A stretch of 64,000 nucleotides of DNA from DATBLE01 sp963837265 (lineage in GTDB: Bacteria; Actinomycetota; Thermoleophilia; Gaiellales; Gaiellaceae), in the NCBI GenBank assembly GCA_963837265.1, contig CAWIMQ010000001.1:124001-188000 (forward strand). Direction: 5' to 3'. The notes under the pieces are model-generated. The model saw nothing but the letters and a program-made list of their open reading frames with translations. It was not told the origin of the DNA and did no database searches. The number at the start of each line of letters is the position of its first letter. Position 1 is the first letter of the stretch. Below are positions 1 through 8,020 of this stretch, one piece after another. A program made the translations under genes and the position numbers.

Positions 1-1261
1 CGGGAGCCGCGAGGGCGTTCGCCGGCACGGAGTACAGCGGAATCCGTCCGAACTGGAGCCAGAGGACCGGCGCGGTGGCGAGGCCGCACGCAAGCGAGAC
101 GGCGACCGCCTCCGCCAAGGGCTTCGGCACCGGGTAGCCGGCGAGAAGCCGCTGGGCCCGCGGCACGGCGACGAAGATCGCGACGACGGCGACGAACGAC
201 AGCTGGAAGCCGGCATCGAGCAGGTTGTAGGGGCTCCAGGCGAGCAGGATCAGGGCGCCGACCAGCAGGAAGTGCCAGCGATCGCGCTGCCGTGCCGTCA
301 GCCAGGCGAGCGAGCCGAGCGCACCGGCGATGCCCGCGCGGATCACCGACGGCTGCGCCCCGACGGCGAGCACGTAGGAGGCCATCCCCGCCAGCGCTCC
401 GAGCTCGCCCAGCCAGCGCGGCAGGCCAACCAGCCACGCTAGCCCGAGCACGCCGACCGCGACGAAGACGACGTTCTGGCCGCTGACTGCGAGCAGGTGG
501 TAGAGACCGGACGCCCGGAAGGCGTCCTGGAGGCCGGGTGAGAGGCCCTGATCCTCGCCGAGGACGATCCCCTCGAGGACCGCTCGGCGCTCTGCCCCGA
601 GGCCGGGTGCCAGCGAGCGCGCGAGCCAGGCACGAACCCGATCCGCGTAGCCGCCGACGCCGCCTCGCCGTCCGACGACCCGCCATTCCTTCGCGGCGAC
701 CACGACATGGACGCCGTGCCGGCGGAGCCAGGTACGCTCGTCGAAGCCGTTCGAAGCCGGCCGCGGCAGCTTCAGTCGCGCGTCGAGCTCGACGATCGCA
801 CCCTGGGGAGGCGCGCGACCGAGCGGGAGCTCGAGGAGCACGGCCTCGTCGGGCGCGAGCGAGCCGAAGCGGACGACCCGGGCCGGAACGCGCAGCTGGA
901 AGGCGCCGGAACGAGACGGGGCAGTCACGACCAGCCTCGCGCTCGCCGTCTCGCCGACCCGTGGCAGCAGGATGCTCGAGTCGAGCGCGTCGAGGCGCAC
1001 GCTCCCCCACCACCAGCCCGCGAGCAGCAGACCGGCCGCGACGAGCGCCACCCGGGCACGAGGGTCGTCGACGAAGGCGGCGCTGAAGGCTGCCCCCGCC
1101 GCGAGCAGCGCGACCGTGGGCCCCGTCCCGCGGGCGACATTCGCCGCGGCGAGCCCCAGGCATGCCGAGGCGGCCAGCAGGTACGGGTAGAGCAGGAGCA
1201 GCCGCGTCCCGGGCGCGGCCCGGAGCTTTGCGGCAACGAGGGCGCGCAGCCCGCGGGTCAC
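1..1261 (-). CDS. comEC: ComEC/Rec2 DNA-uptake channel protein (3' end outside window)
   Basis: Polytopic inner-membrane protein that carries single-stranded transforming DNA across the cytoplasmic membrane. The reverse strand reads from GTG at 1261 as hydrophobic helices, then an OB-like soluble stretch, then the family signature HLLAVSGQNVVFV near residues 252-262, followed by more membrane segments. The GTG overlaps the TGA of comEA (GTGA), so the two genes are translationally coupled, as in many comEA-comEC operons. About 420 residues are visible; the rest of the competence domain and any C-terminal metallo-beta-lactamase-like domain lie off the edge. The identification is firm; the length is unknown. 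Confidence 0.9.
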   Translation of the reverse strand, partial: MTRGLRALVAAKLRAAPGTRLLLLYPYLLAASACLGLAAANVARGTGPTVALLAAGAAFSAAFVDDPRARVALVAAGLLLAGWWWGSVRLDALDSSILLPRVGETASARLVVTAPSRSGAFQLRVPARVVRFGSLAPDEAVLLELPLGRAPPQGAIVELDARLKLPRPASNGFDERTWLRRHGVHVVVAAKEWRVVGRRGGVGGYADRVRAWLARSLAPGLGAERRAVLEGIVLGEDQGLSPGLQDAFRASGLYHLLAVSGQNVVFVAVGVLGLAWLVGLPRWLGELGALAGMASYVLAVGAQPSVIRAGIAGALGSLAWLTARQRDRWHFLLVGALILLAWSPYNLLDAGFQLSFVAVVAIFVAVPRAQRLLAGYPVPKPLAEAVAVSLACGLATAPVLWLQFGRIPLYSVPANALAAP

Positions 1262-1860
1262 GGCACCACCAGCCCGCGCAGCTGGTCGACCCGGGACGGG
1301 CCGATCCCGGGGACGTCGTCGAGCTGGTCGACCGAGCGGAACGCTCCGTGCGAGCTGCGGTAATCGAGGATCTTCTGCGCAGTGACGGGGCCGATCCCGG
1401 GCAGCGCGTCGAGCTGCTCCGCCGTCGCGGTGCTGAGCTGGATCGGGCCGGCCGGCGCCCCCGGCGCCGGGGCGCCCTGGGCCACGGCCACCGCCGGCGG
1501 CAGCCTCGCCGGCACCAGCACCTGCTCGCCGTCGGCGACCGGCGCCGCGAGGTTGAGCGCGGCCGGGTCGGCCTTCCGCGTCGTACCGCCCGCGCGGGAG
1601 ACCGCGTCGGCGATGCGCGACCCCGCCGGCAGCTTGTACAGCCCCGGACGCCGGACGGCACCGACCACGTAGACGACGAGCCGCGTGCTGTGCGGGCCGC
1701 TCACGTCGGGCCCGCTCGCGGCCGACCCGACGATCGGCGGCGCGGCTGCCCCGGCGGGAGCTCCCGCCCGGAGCAGGAACCGGGCGCCGACGAGGAGCAC
1801 GACGACCAGCAGGAGCCCGCCGAGGAGCACCCGGCGCCGTGAGAGCACGAGCGGTTGCAT
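1258..1860 (-). CDS. comEA: ComEA competence DNA receptor
   Basis: Membrane-anchored DNA receptor that binds double-stranded DNA outside the membrane and hands it to ComEC. The 200-residue product has one N-terminal transmembrane helix (about residues 12-30), an SLBB domain (about 63-120, with GSRIADAVSRAGG), and a C-terminal pair of helix-hairpin-helix motifs (LDALPGIGPVTAQKIL and LDDVPGIGPSRVDQL). This is the canonical ComEA order and length. The ATG at 1860 is preceded by AGGATAGG. It overlaps comEC by 4 bases; nothing else in the window belongs to the uptake machinery. Confidence 0.93.
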   Translation of the reverse strand: MQPLVLSRRRVLLGGLLLVVVLLVGARFLLRAGAPAGAAAPPIVGSAASGPDVSGPHSTRLVVYVVGAVRRPGLYKLPAGSRIADAVSRAGGTTRKADPAALNLAAPVADGEQVLVPARLPPAVAVAQGAPAPGAPAGPIQLSTATAEQLDALPGIGPVTAQKILDYRSSHGAFRSVDQLDDVPGIGPSRVDQLRGLVVP

Positions 1861-2079
1861 GTCGCCTATCCTGGCGACGGACCCCTCACGCGTGGCTCAC
1901 GGAATCGTCACGAAACCGGAACATCCTGCCCTCAGGCACGGCCCGCCACGGTCGGCCGCCGGGCCGCCCCCGACCAGATCGATCAGTCGGGCGTGCGTGC
2001 CGGAGACGCCGCCCGCCGAGCGGCCGGGATCGCAGGCACAGGGGTTGGAAAGGCGCCTGCCCGGGAACCACGAGAGGCG

Positions 2080-2442
2080 ATGCTCGTGTTCCTGGCCATC
2101 TTCGCGACGGCGGCGAGCGGGCTCCAAGGCGTCGTCCACAGAGGGCCGACGCGGCCGGTCTGCCGCCCCGGCGAGCCGTGCACGCAGCCCGCGCAGGTGA
2201 CGCTCCTCTTCCGGCGCGGCGTATTCCGGCACGGAACCCTCGTCAGCGCGACCGGCGCCCCTGCCGTTCGAGCCCGTTCCGGCACGAAGGGGCACTACCG
2301 CATCCTCCTGGCCCCGGGCTACTACACGGTGACGACCGCGGAGCGGGTCGGGATCGCGCGCAACGTCAAGCCGGGTGCGGTGCACGTTCGCCTCGGCCAC
2401 GTCGACAACCTCGACTTCTCGATCGACACCGGCATTCGCTAG
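2080..2442 (+). CDS. Small secreted carboxypeptidase-regulatory-like protein
   Basis: The 120-residue product starts with a short hydrophobic leader (MLVFLAIFATAASG). It then has a CRPGEPC segment and a beta-rich body ending in LLAPGYYTVTTAERVGIA, which resembles the single Ig-like or carboxypeptidase-regulatory domains common in secreted actinobacterial proteins. I chose the ATG at 2080 because it is preceded by GAGAGG and the hydrophobic leader begins there; the open frame upstream does not look coding. The function is unknown. It probably once lay closer to the LysE-like gene downstream, before the IS element inserted between them. Confidence 0.65.
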   Translation: MLVFLAIFATAASGLQGVVHRGPTRPVCRPGEPCTQPAQVTLLFRRGVFRHGTLVSATGAPAVRARSGTKGHYRILLAPGYYTVTTAERVGIARNVKPGAVHVRLGHVDNLDFSIDTGIR

Positions 2443-2473
2443 GGCGGCCTCGATCCGGTCTGGAGCCGGTCGT

Positions 2474-2477
2474 CTAG
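2474..2477. repeat. Left target-site duplication CTAG of the IS1380 element
   Basis: CTAG directly abuts the left inverted repeat and is repeated at 4138-4141 outside the right inverted repeat. Four-base duplications are typical of this IS family. CTAG is itself palindromic, so it could also be read as the outer 4 bases of a longer inverted repeat. Confidence 0.7.
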
Positions 2478-2492
2478 CCTCGATTCCGCACG
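2478..2492 (+). repeat. IS1380 left terminal inverted repeat
   Basis: CCTCGATTCCGCACG, a perfect 15-base match to the reverse complement of 4123-4137. It begins with CC as expected for this family. Confidence 0.85.
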
Positions 2493-2582
2493 TCTGGCGT
2501 TGGTGGCGGGCAAGGAAACGTCCTCCTGTGCAGGGAGGATGTGGGTTGTCTCGACCTACATCCCGCACGAGGAGGACGCACC

Positions 2583-3935
2583 TTGAGAGTGAAGTCTGGC
2601 AGCCGGCTCGGATCGCTTCAAATCGCTGCTGATCAGGAGGGCCTCGTGTCGCGTTCTGGCTTGGCGCTGGTGGTCGAGCTGGCGGCCCGGCTGGGGGTCG
2701 AGCGGGAGCTCTCGTCCGGGCTCGGGGGCGTGTTCAAGCGGCGCCCGCTGCACGACCCGGGGCGGGTGGTGGTTGATCTGGCGACGATGCTGATCGACGG
2801 CGGCGACTGCGTCTCGGATCTCGGCGCGCTTGCCGAGCAGCCAGACTTGTTCGGCGGTGTCGCGTCGCACTCGACCGCGACGCGGCTGTTGTACGCGCTC
2901 GGCGAGGACGAGCTGGCGTCGATCCGGGTCGCACGCCGCAGTGCCCGCGAGCGGGCCTGGTCGCTGGGGGCGCGCCCGGAGACGGTCACGCTCGATTTCG
3001 ACGCGCAGCTGTTGGAGTGCCGCACCGAGAAGGAGGGTGGGGCGCCGCACCGCAAGGGCGGCTTCGGCTTCCACCCGCTGCACTGCTTCCTCGACGAGAC
3101 GGGTGAGCACCTGGCGGGCCTGCTGCGTCCTGGCAATGCCGGCTCGAACACCGCCGCGGACCACATCACGGTGCTCGAGCAGGCGCTGGCGCAGCTGCCG
3201 GCCGAGGTCGCCGATCGCGAAGACGACGAACCGGTGCCACTGCTCGCACGCGCTGACGCGGCCGGCGCCACACACGCCTTCGCGCAGGCGCTGCGGGAGC
3301 GCCGGATCCGCTTCTCGCTCGGCTACTACGTCGATGAGCGCGTCGGGCAGGCCGCGTTGGCGGTGTCGAAGAAGCGCTGGCTGCCGGCGCTCGACGGCGG
3401 CGAGGAGGCACGCGAGGGAGCCTGGGTCGCCGAGCTGACGGCGCAGGTCGATCTGAGCGCCTGGCCGGAAGGAACGCGGCTGATCGTGCGCAAGGAACGG
3501 CCGCACCCGGGCGCGCAGCTGCGCTTCACCGACGCCGGCGGACACCGCTACCAGTGCTTCCTCACCGACCAGACCGGTGAGGACATCGCCGAGCTCGAGC
3601 GCCGCCACCGCCTGCACGCGCGCGTCGAGGACCGGATCCAGGAATCCCAAGAGCTCGGCCTCGGCCGCCTGCCCTTCCAGGCGCTCGAGCCCAACCGGGC
3701 CTGGTTCGAGCTCGCGCTGCTCGCCCAGGACCTGCTCGCCTGGCTGCGCCTGCTCGTGCTCGCCGGCGAGCTCGCGCTCGCGAAACCCAAACGGCTCCGC
3801 CACCGCCTCCTCCACGTCGCCGGCCGCCTCACCCGCTCCGGCCGCCGCCGAGCGCTGCACCTGCCGGCCGCATGGCCGTGGCGCGACGACCTCACTGCCG
3901 CCTTCGCACGCGTCACCGCGCTCGCACCCGGCTGA
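2583..3935 (+). CDS. IS1380-family DDE transposase
   Basis: Catalyses cut-and-paste movement of the surrounding element. The 450-residue protein has the family's conserved blocks: DPGRVVVDLATMLIDGGDC, TLDFDAQL (first catalytic Asp, about residue 138), RKGGFGFHPL, LLRPGNAGSNTAADH and LLARADAAG (second Asp, about residue 224). I chose TTG at 2583 because GAGGAGGA sits 7 bases upstream; GTG at 2589 is the alternative, and the ATG at 2541 lies before the ribosome site. The frame is intact, so the enzyme may be active. Confidence 0.9.
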   Translation: MRVKSGSRLGSLQIAADQEGLVSRSGLALVVELAARLGVERELSSGLGGVFKRRPLHDPGRVVVDLATMLIDGGDCVSDLGALAEQPDLFGGVASHSTATRLLYALGEDELASIRVARRSARERAWSLGARPETVTLDFDAQLLECRTEKEGGAPHRKGGFGFHPLHCFLDETGEHLAGLLRPGNAGSNTAADHITVLEQALAQLPAEVADREDDEPVPLLARADAAGATHAFAQALRERRIRFSLGYYVDERVGQAALAVSKKRWLPALDGGEEAREGAWVAELTAQVDLSAWPEGTRLIVRKERPHPGAQLRFTDAGGHRYQCFLTDQTGEDIAELERRHRLHARVEDRIQESQELGLGRLPFQALEPNRAWFELALLAQDLLAWLRLLVLAGELALAKPKRLRHRLLHVAGRLTRSGRRRALHLPAAWPWRDDLTAAFARVTALAPG

Positions 3936-4122
3936 CCGCCCGAGCACGCTCCCCAGAAACCGAGCCACCCCGCCACACCGGCCGCGGCATGCGCACCAGC
4001 GCCCGAACCACCGGCCCCCGCCGACGCGATGCCCTCGCCTCGGTGGCCACGAACACCGAAACGGAAACGCGAACTCCTTTCCAGAACAGACAACAGCTAC
4101 AAGCCAACCCTCCCGCGAGCTT

Positions 4123-4137
4123 CGTGCGGAATCGAGG
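4123..4137 (-). repeat. IS1380 right terminal inverted repeat
   Basis: Exact reverse complement of the left 15-bp terminal repeat, followed by the CTAG duplication at 4138-4141. Confidence 0.85.
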
Positions 4138-4141
4138 CTAG
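4138..4141. repeat. Right target-site duplication CTAG of the IS1380 element
   Basis: Matches CTAG at 2474-2477. Only 9 bases separate it from the GTG start of the LysE-like gene. Confidence 0.7.
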
Positions 4142-4150
4142 GCTGACGCT

Positions 4151-4759
4151 GTGCCCTCGGCGCACGCCCTTGCGGTCTTCGTGCCGGCCTCGCTGCTCTT
4201 GCTCGCGATCCCCGGCCCGGCCGTCCTCTACATCGTCGCGACCAGCGTCGACGGCGGGCGGCGGCGCGGCCTGGTCTCCGTGGCCGGGATCCACCTCGGC
4301 TCGCTCGTCCACGTCACCGCCGCCTGCGCCGGCCTCTCTGCGCTGATCGTCTCGTCGGCGATCGCGTTCTCGACCGTCAAGTACGTGGGCGCCGGGTACC
4401 TGGTGCTCGTCGGGGTGCGGAAGTGGCTCGAGCGTGACGGCGAGGAAACGCCGCCGGCCCGCCCGCCGCGCAGCACCCGCCGCGTCTTCACCCAGGGCGT
4501 CGTCGTCAACGTCCTGAACCCGAAGACCGCACTCTTCTTCCTCGCGTTCCTGCCCCAGTTCGTCGACCGTGACCGGACGGTGTGGACGCAGGTCGCGATG
4601 CTCGGTCTCTGCTGGGTCGTGCTCGGCCTGGCAAGCGACGGCGCCTGGGCGCTCGCCGGCGGGACGGTCGGCCGTTTCCTCCGTCGCCGCCGGCGAGCGG
4701 TGCGCGCCGCCTCGGGCGGGATCTTCGTCGGCCTGGGTGCGGTCGCCGCAACGAGCTAG
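4151..4759 (+). CDS. LysE/RhtB-family amino-acid exporter
   Basis: A 202-residue inner-membrane protein of about six helices, the normal size for LysE-type translocators, which export amino acids or related metabolites. Diagnostic segments are PGPAVLYIVATSVDGGRRRG near the N terminus and VVVNVLNPKTALFFLAFLPQFV in the middle. The start is GTG at 4151, with no clear ribosome-binding site. The right end of the IS1380 element is only 13 bases upstream, so the original promoter and leader have been separated from the gene. Its 3' end overlaps that of mscL, which converges from the other strand. The substrate is unknown. Confidence 0.85.
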   Translation: MPSAHALAVFVPASLLLLAIPGPAVLYIVATSVDGGRRRGLVSVAGIHLGSLVHVTAACAGLSALIVSSAIAFSTVKYVGAGYLVLVGVRKWLERDGEETPPARPPRSTRRVFTQGVVVNVLNPKTALFFLAFLPQFVDRDRTVWTQVAMLGLCWVVLGLASDGAWALAGGTVGRFLRRRRRAVRAASGGIFVGLGAVAATS

Positions 4760-5172
4760 GCCGGCGCCACCTCGGCGGTGCAGAACGCGCAGCGCCGCGC
4801 CCCGCGCGGGATCTCGCTCAGGCACTCCGGACACGGCCGCACGGTCTCGTCCACGGGCGGCTCCGTCTTGCGCCGCGCCATCAGGACGTTGTACGGCTTG
4901 ACGACGAAGAAGAACACGGCTGCCGCGATCGAGACGAACGTGAGCACGGCGTTGATGAAGTCGCCGTAGAGGAACCGGCTCTTGTGGATCGTGAACGCGA
5001 GCGTGGAGAAGTCGTGCTTGCCGAAGATCGCGGCGATGATCGGCGTGATCAGGTCGGCGACGAGCGCGTTGACCAGCGCGCCGAAGGCGACGCCGATCAC
5101 GAACGCGACCGCCAGGTCGACGAGGTTGCCGCGGACGAGGAACGTACGGAACTCCTTGAGCAGTGTCTGCAT
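4756..5172 (-). CDS. mscL: Large-conductance mechanosensitive channel MscL with C-terminal zinc ribbon
   Basis: Pentameric membrane channel that opens under membrane tension to release solutes after osmotic downshock. The 138-residue product begins MQTLLKEFRTFLVRGNLVDL, the typical N-terminal amphipathic helix. It then has TM1 (AVAFVIGVAFGALVNALVADL), a periplasmic loop and TM2 (FINAVLTFVSIAAAVFFFVV). The C terminus has CPEC...CAFC, a zinc-ribbon tail found in some actinobacterial and related MscL proteins. ATG at 5172 has GGAGGAG upstream. The gene converges with and slightly overlaps the exporter gene. Confidence 0.93.
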   Translation of the reverse strand: MQTLLKEFRTFLVRGNLVDLAVAFVIGVAFGALVNALVADLITPIIAAIFGKHDFSTLAFTIHKSRFLYGDFINAVLTFVSIAAAVFFFVVKPYNVLMARRKTEPPVDETVRPCPECLSEIPRGARRCAFCTAEVAPA

Positions 5173-5249
5173 CTCTCCTCCAGGTCGTCGATGTGCGAAA
5201 CGAGATCCTCCCACGCCGGCGTCGCCCGTCAAACGGGCCAGGCGCACGG

Positions 5250-5945
5250 TCAGAGCGCGACGAGCAGGCGGGCGGCCAGCAGGAGCAGCGCCAGGGCGAG
5301 GAGCTGCTGGATGAGCGCGCTGCGCAGCCTGAGCGAAAGGCGCGCGCCGAGCTGGGCGCCGGCGAAGACGCCGGCCGACGGCGCGACCGCCCGCCGGAGG
5401 CCGTGCCCGTGCGCGAAGCTTCCCCGGACGAGGTGGGTCACCGTCCCCGTATCGGCCATGACCGCGAGGATGAAGTGCGAGGTCGCCGTCGCGACGTGCG
5501 TGGGGAAGCCGAGGGCGCAGACGAGCAACGGCACGTGGATGACGCCGCCGCCGATCCCGAGGAAGCTCGAGACGAAGCCGACGCCGAGGCTGTAGACCAC
5601 GCCGCGACCCACCGGCACCGCGTAGGTGTACGCCCGGCCGGCGCGGTCGACGACCGTCCGCCGCTCGACGTAGCGTCGCGGGGCGACACAAGCGGCCGGC
5701 GCTCGCCCAGGAGCAGCCAGGCCGCGAGCACGGCGAGGACCGAAGCCATGATCGCGTCGAAGACGCGGCGCGAGACCGATCCGACCGCCAGGGCGCCGAC
5801 CACGGCGCCCGGCAGGGTTGCGAGCGCGAAGACACCGCCGCGGCGGAAATCGATCCGCCGCCGGCGCGCGTAGGCGGCCGAGCCGCCGGCGGCGTTGAAG
5901 AAGACGGGCGCGAGGCTGATCGCCGTCAGCGTCCGCGCCGAGTCG
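5250..5945 (-). pseudogene. Broken TauE/SafE-family permease (5' truncated and frameshifted)
   Basis: Two reading frames of the minus strand together encode most of a TauE/SafE permease (sulfite, sulfonate or related organic-anion transport). The upstream part reads AISLAPVFFNAAGGSAAYAR to LLLGERRPL. A one-base frame change near 5690-5700 leads to the downstream part, with GVGFVSSFLGIGGGVIHVPL and a final helix ending LLLAARLLVAL. The first helices and the first glycine-rich motif are absent, because the region where they should lie is now the 5' end of the divergent MFS gene. No plausible start codon precedes the remnant. The missing 5' end argues for a genuine pseudogene rather than only a sequencing error. 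Confidence 0.75.
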
Positions 5946-5963
5946 TGTGGGTAGCCTCGGATC

Positions 5964-7115
5964 GTGCGGCGCCTGCTCCCCTTCGTCTGTGTCGTAGTCG
6001 TGGTCGACACGGTTCTCTTCGCCGCGCTGACGCCGCTGCTGCCGCACTTCGAGCACGCCTACCACCTCTCGAAGAGCGCGGTCGGCACGCTCGCCGCCGC
6101 CTACGGCATCGGCGTCCTCTGCGCGGCGGTTCCCGCCGGAGTGGTCGCGGCGCGGCTCGGCGCACGGATCGCCGTCCTCGCCGGGCTGGCGCTCGTCACC
6201 GTCGCGAGCGTCGGCGTCGCGCTCGCCGACAGCTTCGAGCTGCTCTTCGCGGCGCGCCTCGCCCAGGGGCTCGGCTCGTCCCTCACCTGGGCCGGCGGGC
6301 TCGCCTGGCTCGCGCTCGCGACGCCGGCCGACCGGCGCGGCCGGGCGATGGGCACCGCGATGGGCGCGGCCGTCTTCGGGGCGGTGCTCGGGCCGGTGCT
6401 CGGCGCAGCCGCCAGCGTGGTCGGAGTCCGGGCCGCGTTCGCGGCGGTCGCCGGGCTGGAGGCCGTCCTCGTCGTCGTCGCGCTCAGGTTCGAGCCGCCG
6501 CGGCGCGAGGCGCAGCCGCTCGGAGCCGTGTTCGTGGCGCTTCGTGACGGCGTGTTCCTGCGCGGGCTCTGGCTGATGAACATTCCCGCGCTCCTCTTCG
6601 GGACGCTCAACGTCCTCGCCCCCCTGGCGCTCGGCGACCGTGGCTTCGACGGGGTCGCGATCGGCGGGCTCTGGGTCGGCGCGGCGGCGGTCGAGAGCGG
6701 GATCAATCCCTGGCTCGGCCGGGTCGCCGACCGCCTCGGCCCCGCCCTTCCCTCCCGGCTCGCGCTCGCCGGCTCGATCCTCGTCTGCCTCGGCCTCGCC
6801 GCCACGGAGTGGCCGTGGCTCCTGGTGCCGCTCGTCGTCGCCGCCGCGATCGCGTTCGGCGCCTTCTACGCGCCGGCGCTCACGATGCTCTCGCACTCGG
6901 CCGAGCACGTCGGGCTCGCCCAGGGGGTCGGCTTCGGCGTGATGAACGCAGCGTGGGCGATGGGCAACGCGGTCGGCCCGGCGGCAGGCGGGGGGCTCGC
7001 GGAGCTGACGAGCGACGCGGTTCCCTACCTCGCCGGCGCCGCGATCTGCACGCTGAGCCTGGCCACGTTCCGTCAGCCACGCATCCGGCGATCGGCCTCG
7101 GCGATCCCGCGATGA
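5964..7115 (+). CDS. MFS transporter, 12-helix type
   Basis: Major facilitator superfamily carrier of 383 residues. It has twelve predicted helices, an N-terminal half with the loop-2/3 region PAGVVAARLGARIAVLAG, and the motif-C-like stretch AVFGAVLGPVLGAAASVVG, which is characteristic of drug/proton antiporters. The start is GTG at 5964. It ends in an ATGA overlap with the ABC ATPase gene, so the three genes from 5964 to 8798 look co-transcribed and may form an efflux unit. The substrate cannot be told from the sequence. Confidence 0.8.
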   Translation: MRRLLPFVCVVVVVDTVLFAALTPLLPHFEHAYHLSKSAVGTLAAAYGIGVLCAAVPAGVVAARLGARIAVLAGLALVTVASVGVALADSFELLFAARLAQGLGSSLTWAGGLAWLALATPADRRGRAMGTAMGAAVFGAVLGPVLGAAASVVGVRAAFAAVAGLEAVLVVVALRFEPPRREAQPLGAVFVALRDGVFLRGLWLMNIPALLFGTLNVLAPLALGDRGFDGVAIGGLWVGAAAVESGINPWLGRVADRLGPALPSRLALAGSILVCLGLAATEWPWLLVPLVVAAAIAFGAFYAPALTMLSHSAEHVGLAQGVGFGVMNAAWAMGNAVGPAAGGGLAELTSDAVPYLAGAAICTLSLATFRQPRIRRSASAIPR

Positions 7116-8020
7116 CGCCTGCGATCGAGACGAGCGGCCTCGCGAAGACCTACGGCCCGACGCGGGCGGTGGTCGATCTCCACCTGCGGGTCGAGGCGGC
7201 CCAGGTGTTCGGCTTTCTCGGCCCCAACGGAGCCGGGAAGACGACGACGATCCGGATGCTCCTCGCCCTCCAGCACCCCACCGCGGGGGAGGCGAGGGTG
7301 CTCGGCCTCGACGCCCGGCGGCAGAGCGTCGAGGTCCACCGGCGCATCGGCTACCTGCCGGGCGAGCTCGAGCTCTACCCGCGCATGACCGGGCAGCAGC
7401 ACATCGACTGGTTCGCCCGGGCAAGGAGCGGTCGCGATCCCTCGCTCGTCCGGGCGCTGGTCGAACGCTTCGGCGTCGTCCTCGACCGTCCGGCCAGGGA
7501 GCTGTCGAAGGGGAACCGGCAGAAGGTGGGGCTCGTCCTGGCGTTCATGCACCGGCCCGAGCTGCTCGTTCTCGACGAGCCGACGACGGGCCTCGACCCC
7601 CTGATGCACGAGGAGTTCGAGCGGCTGGTCCGCGAGACCGTCGCCGAGGGGCGAACCGTGTTCCTGTCGTCGCACGAGCTGGACGAGGTGCAGCGACTCG
7701 CCGACCGAGTCGGGATCATCAGGTCCGGCGAGCTCGTCGCCACCGACACTGTCGAGCATCTCCGCGAGAGCGCGCCCAGGAAGGTGGAGGCCCGGTTTCC
7801 CCGGCCCGTCGACGGCGCGCTCTTCGCGGGCATCGACGGAGTGGTCGTCACCGATGCCGACGGGCCGCGGATCGCGTTTCAGGTCTCCGGGCCGATCGGA
7901 CCGCTCCTGAAGGCGATCGCCGAGCACGACCCGGTCGACCTCGTCTCCCGGCCGGCCGACCTCGACGAGCTCTTCCTCGGCTTCTACCGCGACCCTCCCG
8001 AGGCGCCCCGTGCGCGCTGA
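7112..8020 (+). CDS. ABC transporter ATP-binding protein (ABC-2 exporter type)
   Basis: A 302-residue ATPase that powers the membrane partner encoded next. Walker A is GPNGAGKTT (about residues 37-45), the signature is the variant LSKGN rather than LSGGQ, Walker B is LLVLDEPTTGLDP, and the switch histidine lies in FLSSHELDEV. A C-terminal extension of about 90 residues, as in DrrA/CcmA-like drug ATPases, follows the core. ATG at 7112 overlaps the MFS stop (ATGA), and the 3' end overlaps the permease start by 11 bases. It is probably a multidrug or peptide exporter subunit. Confidence 0.9.
   Translation: MTPAIETSGLAKTYGPTRAVVDLHLRVEAAQVFGFLGPNGAGKTTTIRMLLALQHPTAGEARVLGLDARRQSVEVHRRIGYLPGELELYPRMTGQQHIDWFARARSGRDPSLVRALVERFGVVLDRPARELSKGNRQKVGLVLAFMHRPELLVLDEPTTGLDPLMHEEFERLVRETVAEGRTVFLSSHELDEVQRLADRVGIIRSGELVATDTVEHLRESAPRKVEARFPRPVDGALFAGIDGVVVTDADGPRIAFQVSGPIGPLLKAIAEHDPVDLVSRPADLDELFLGFYRDPPEAPRAR

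Larger units (their letters stand above)
2478..4137 (+). mobile_element. Complete IS1380-family insertion sequence, 1660 bp
   Basis: The element is bounded by perfect 15-bp inverted repeats, CCTCGATTCCGCACG at 2478-2492 and its reverse complement at 4123-4137, and flanked by a CTAG duplication. The ends resemble those of ISEcp1 (CCTAGATTCTACGT, from memory), a known IS1380 member. The size fits the family range. One intact transposase gene fills the interior, and the intact ends suggest fairly recent insertion. Its right end lies 13 bases from the start of the LysE-like gene. Confidence 0.88.

Noticed and set aside
1861..1878. Short inverted repeat GTCGCC/GGCGAC upstream of comEA as an operator
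   Set aside because: Only 6 bp, and it overlaps the ribosome-binding region. In DNA this GC-rich such repeats occur often by chance.
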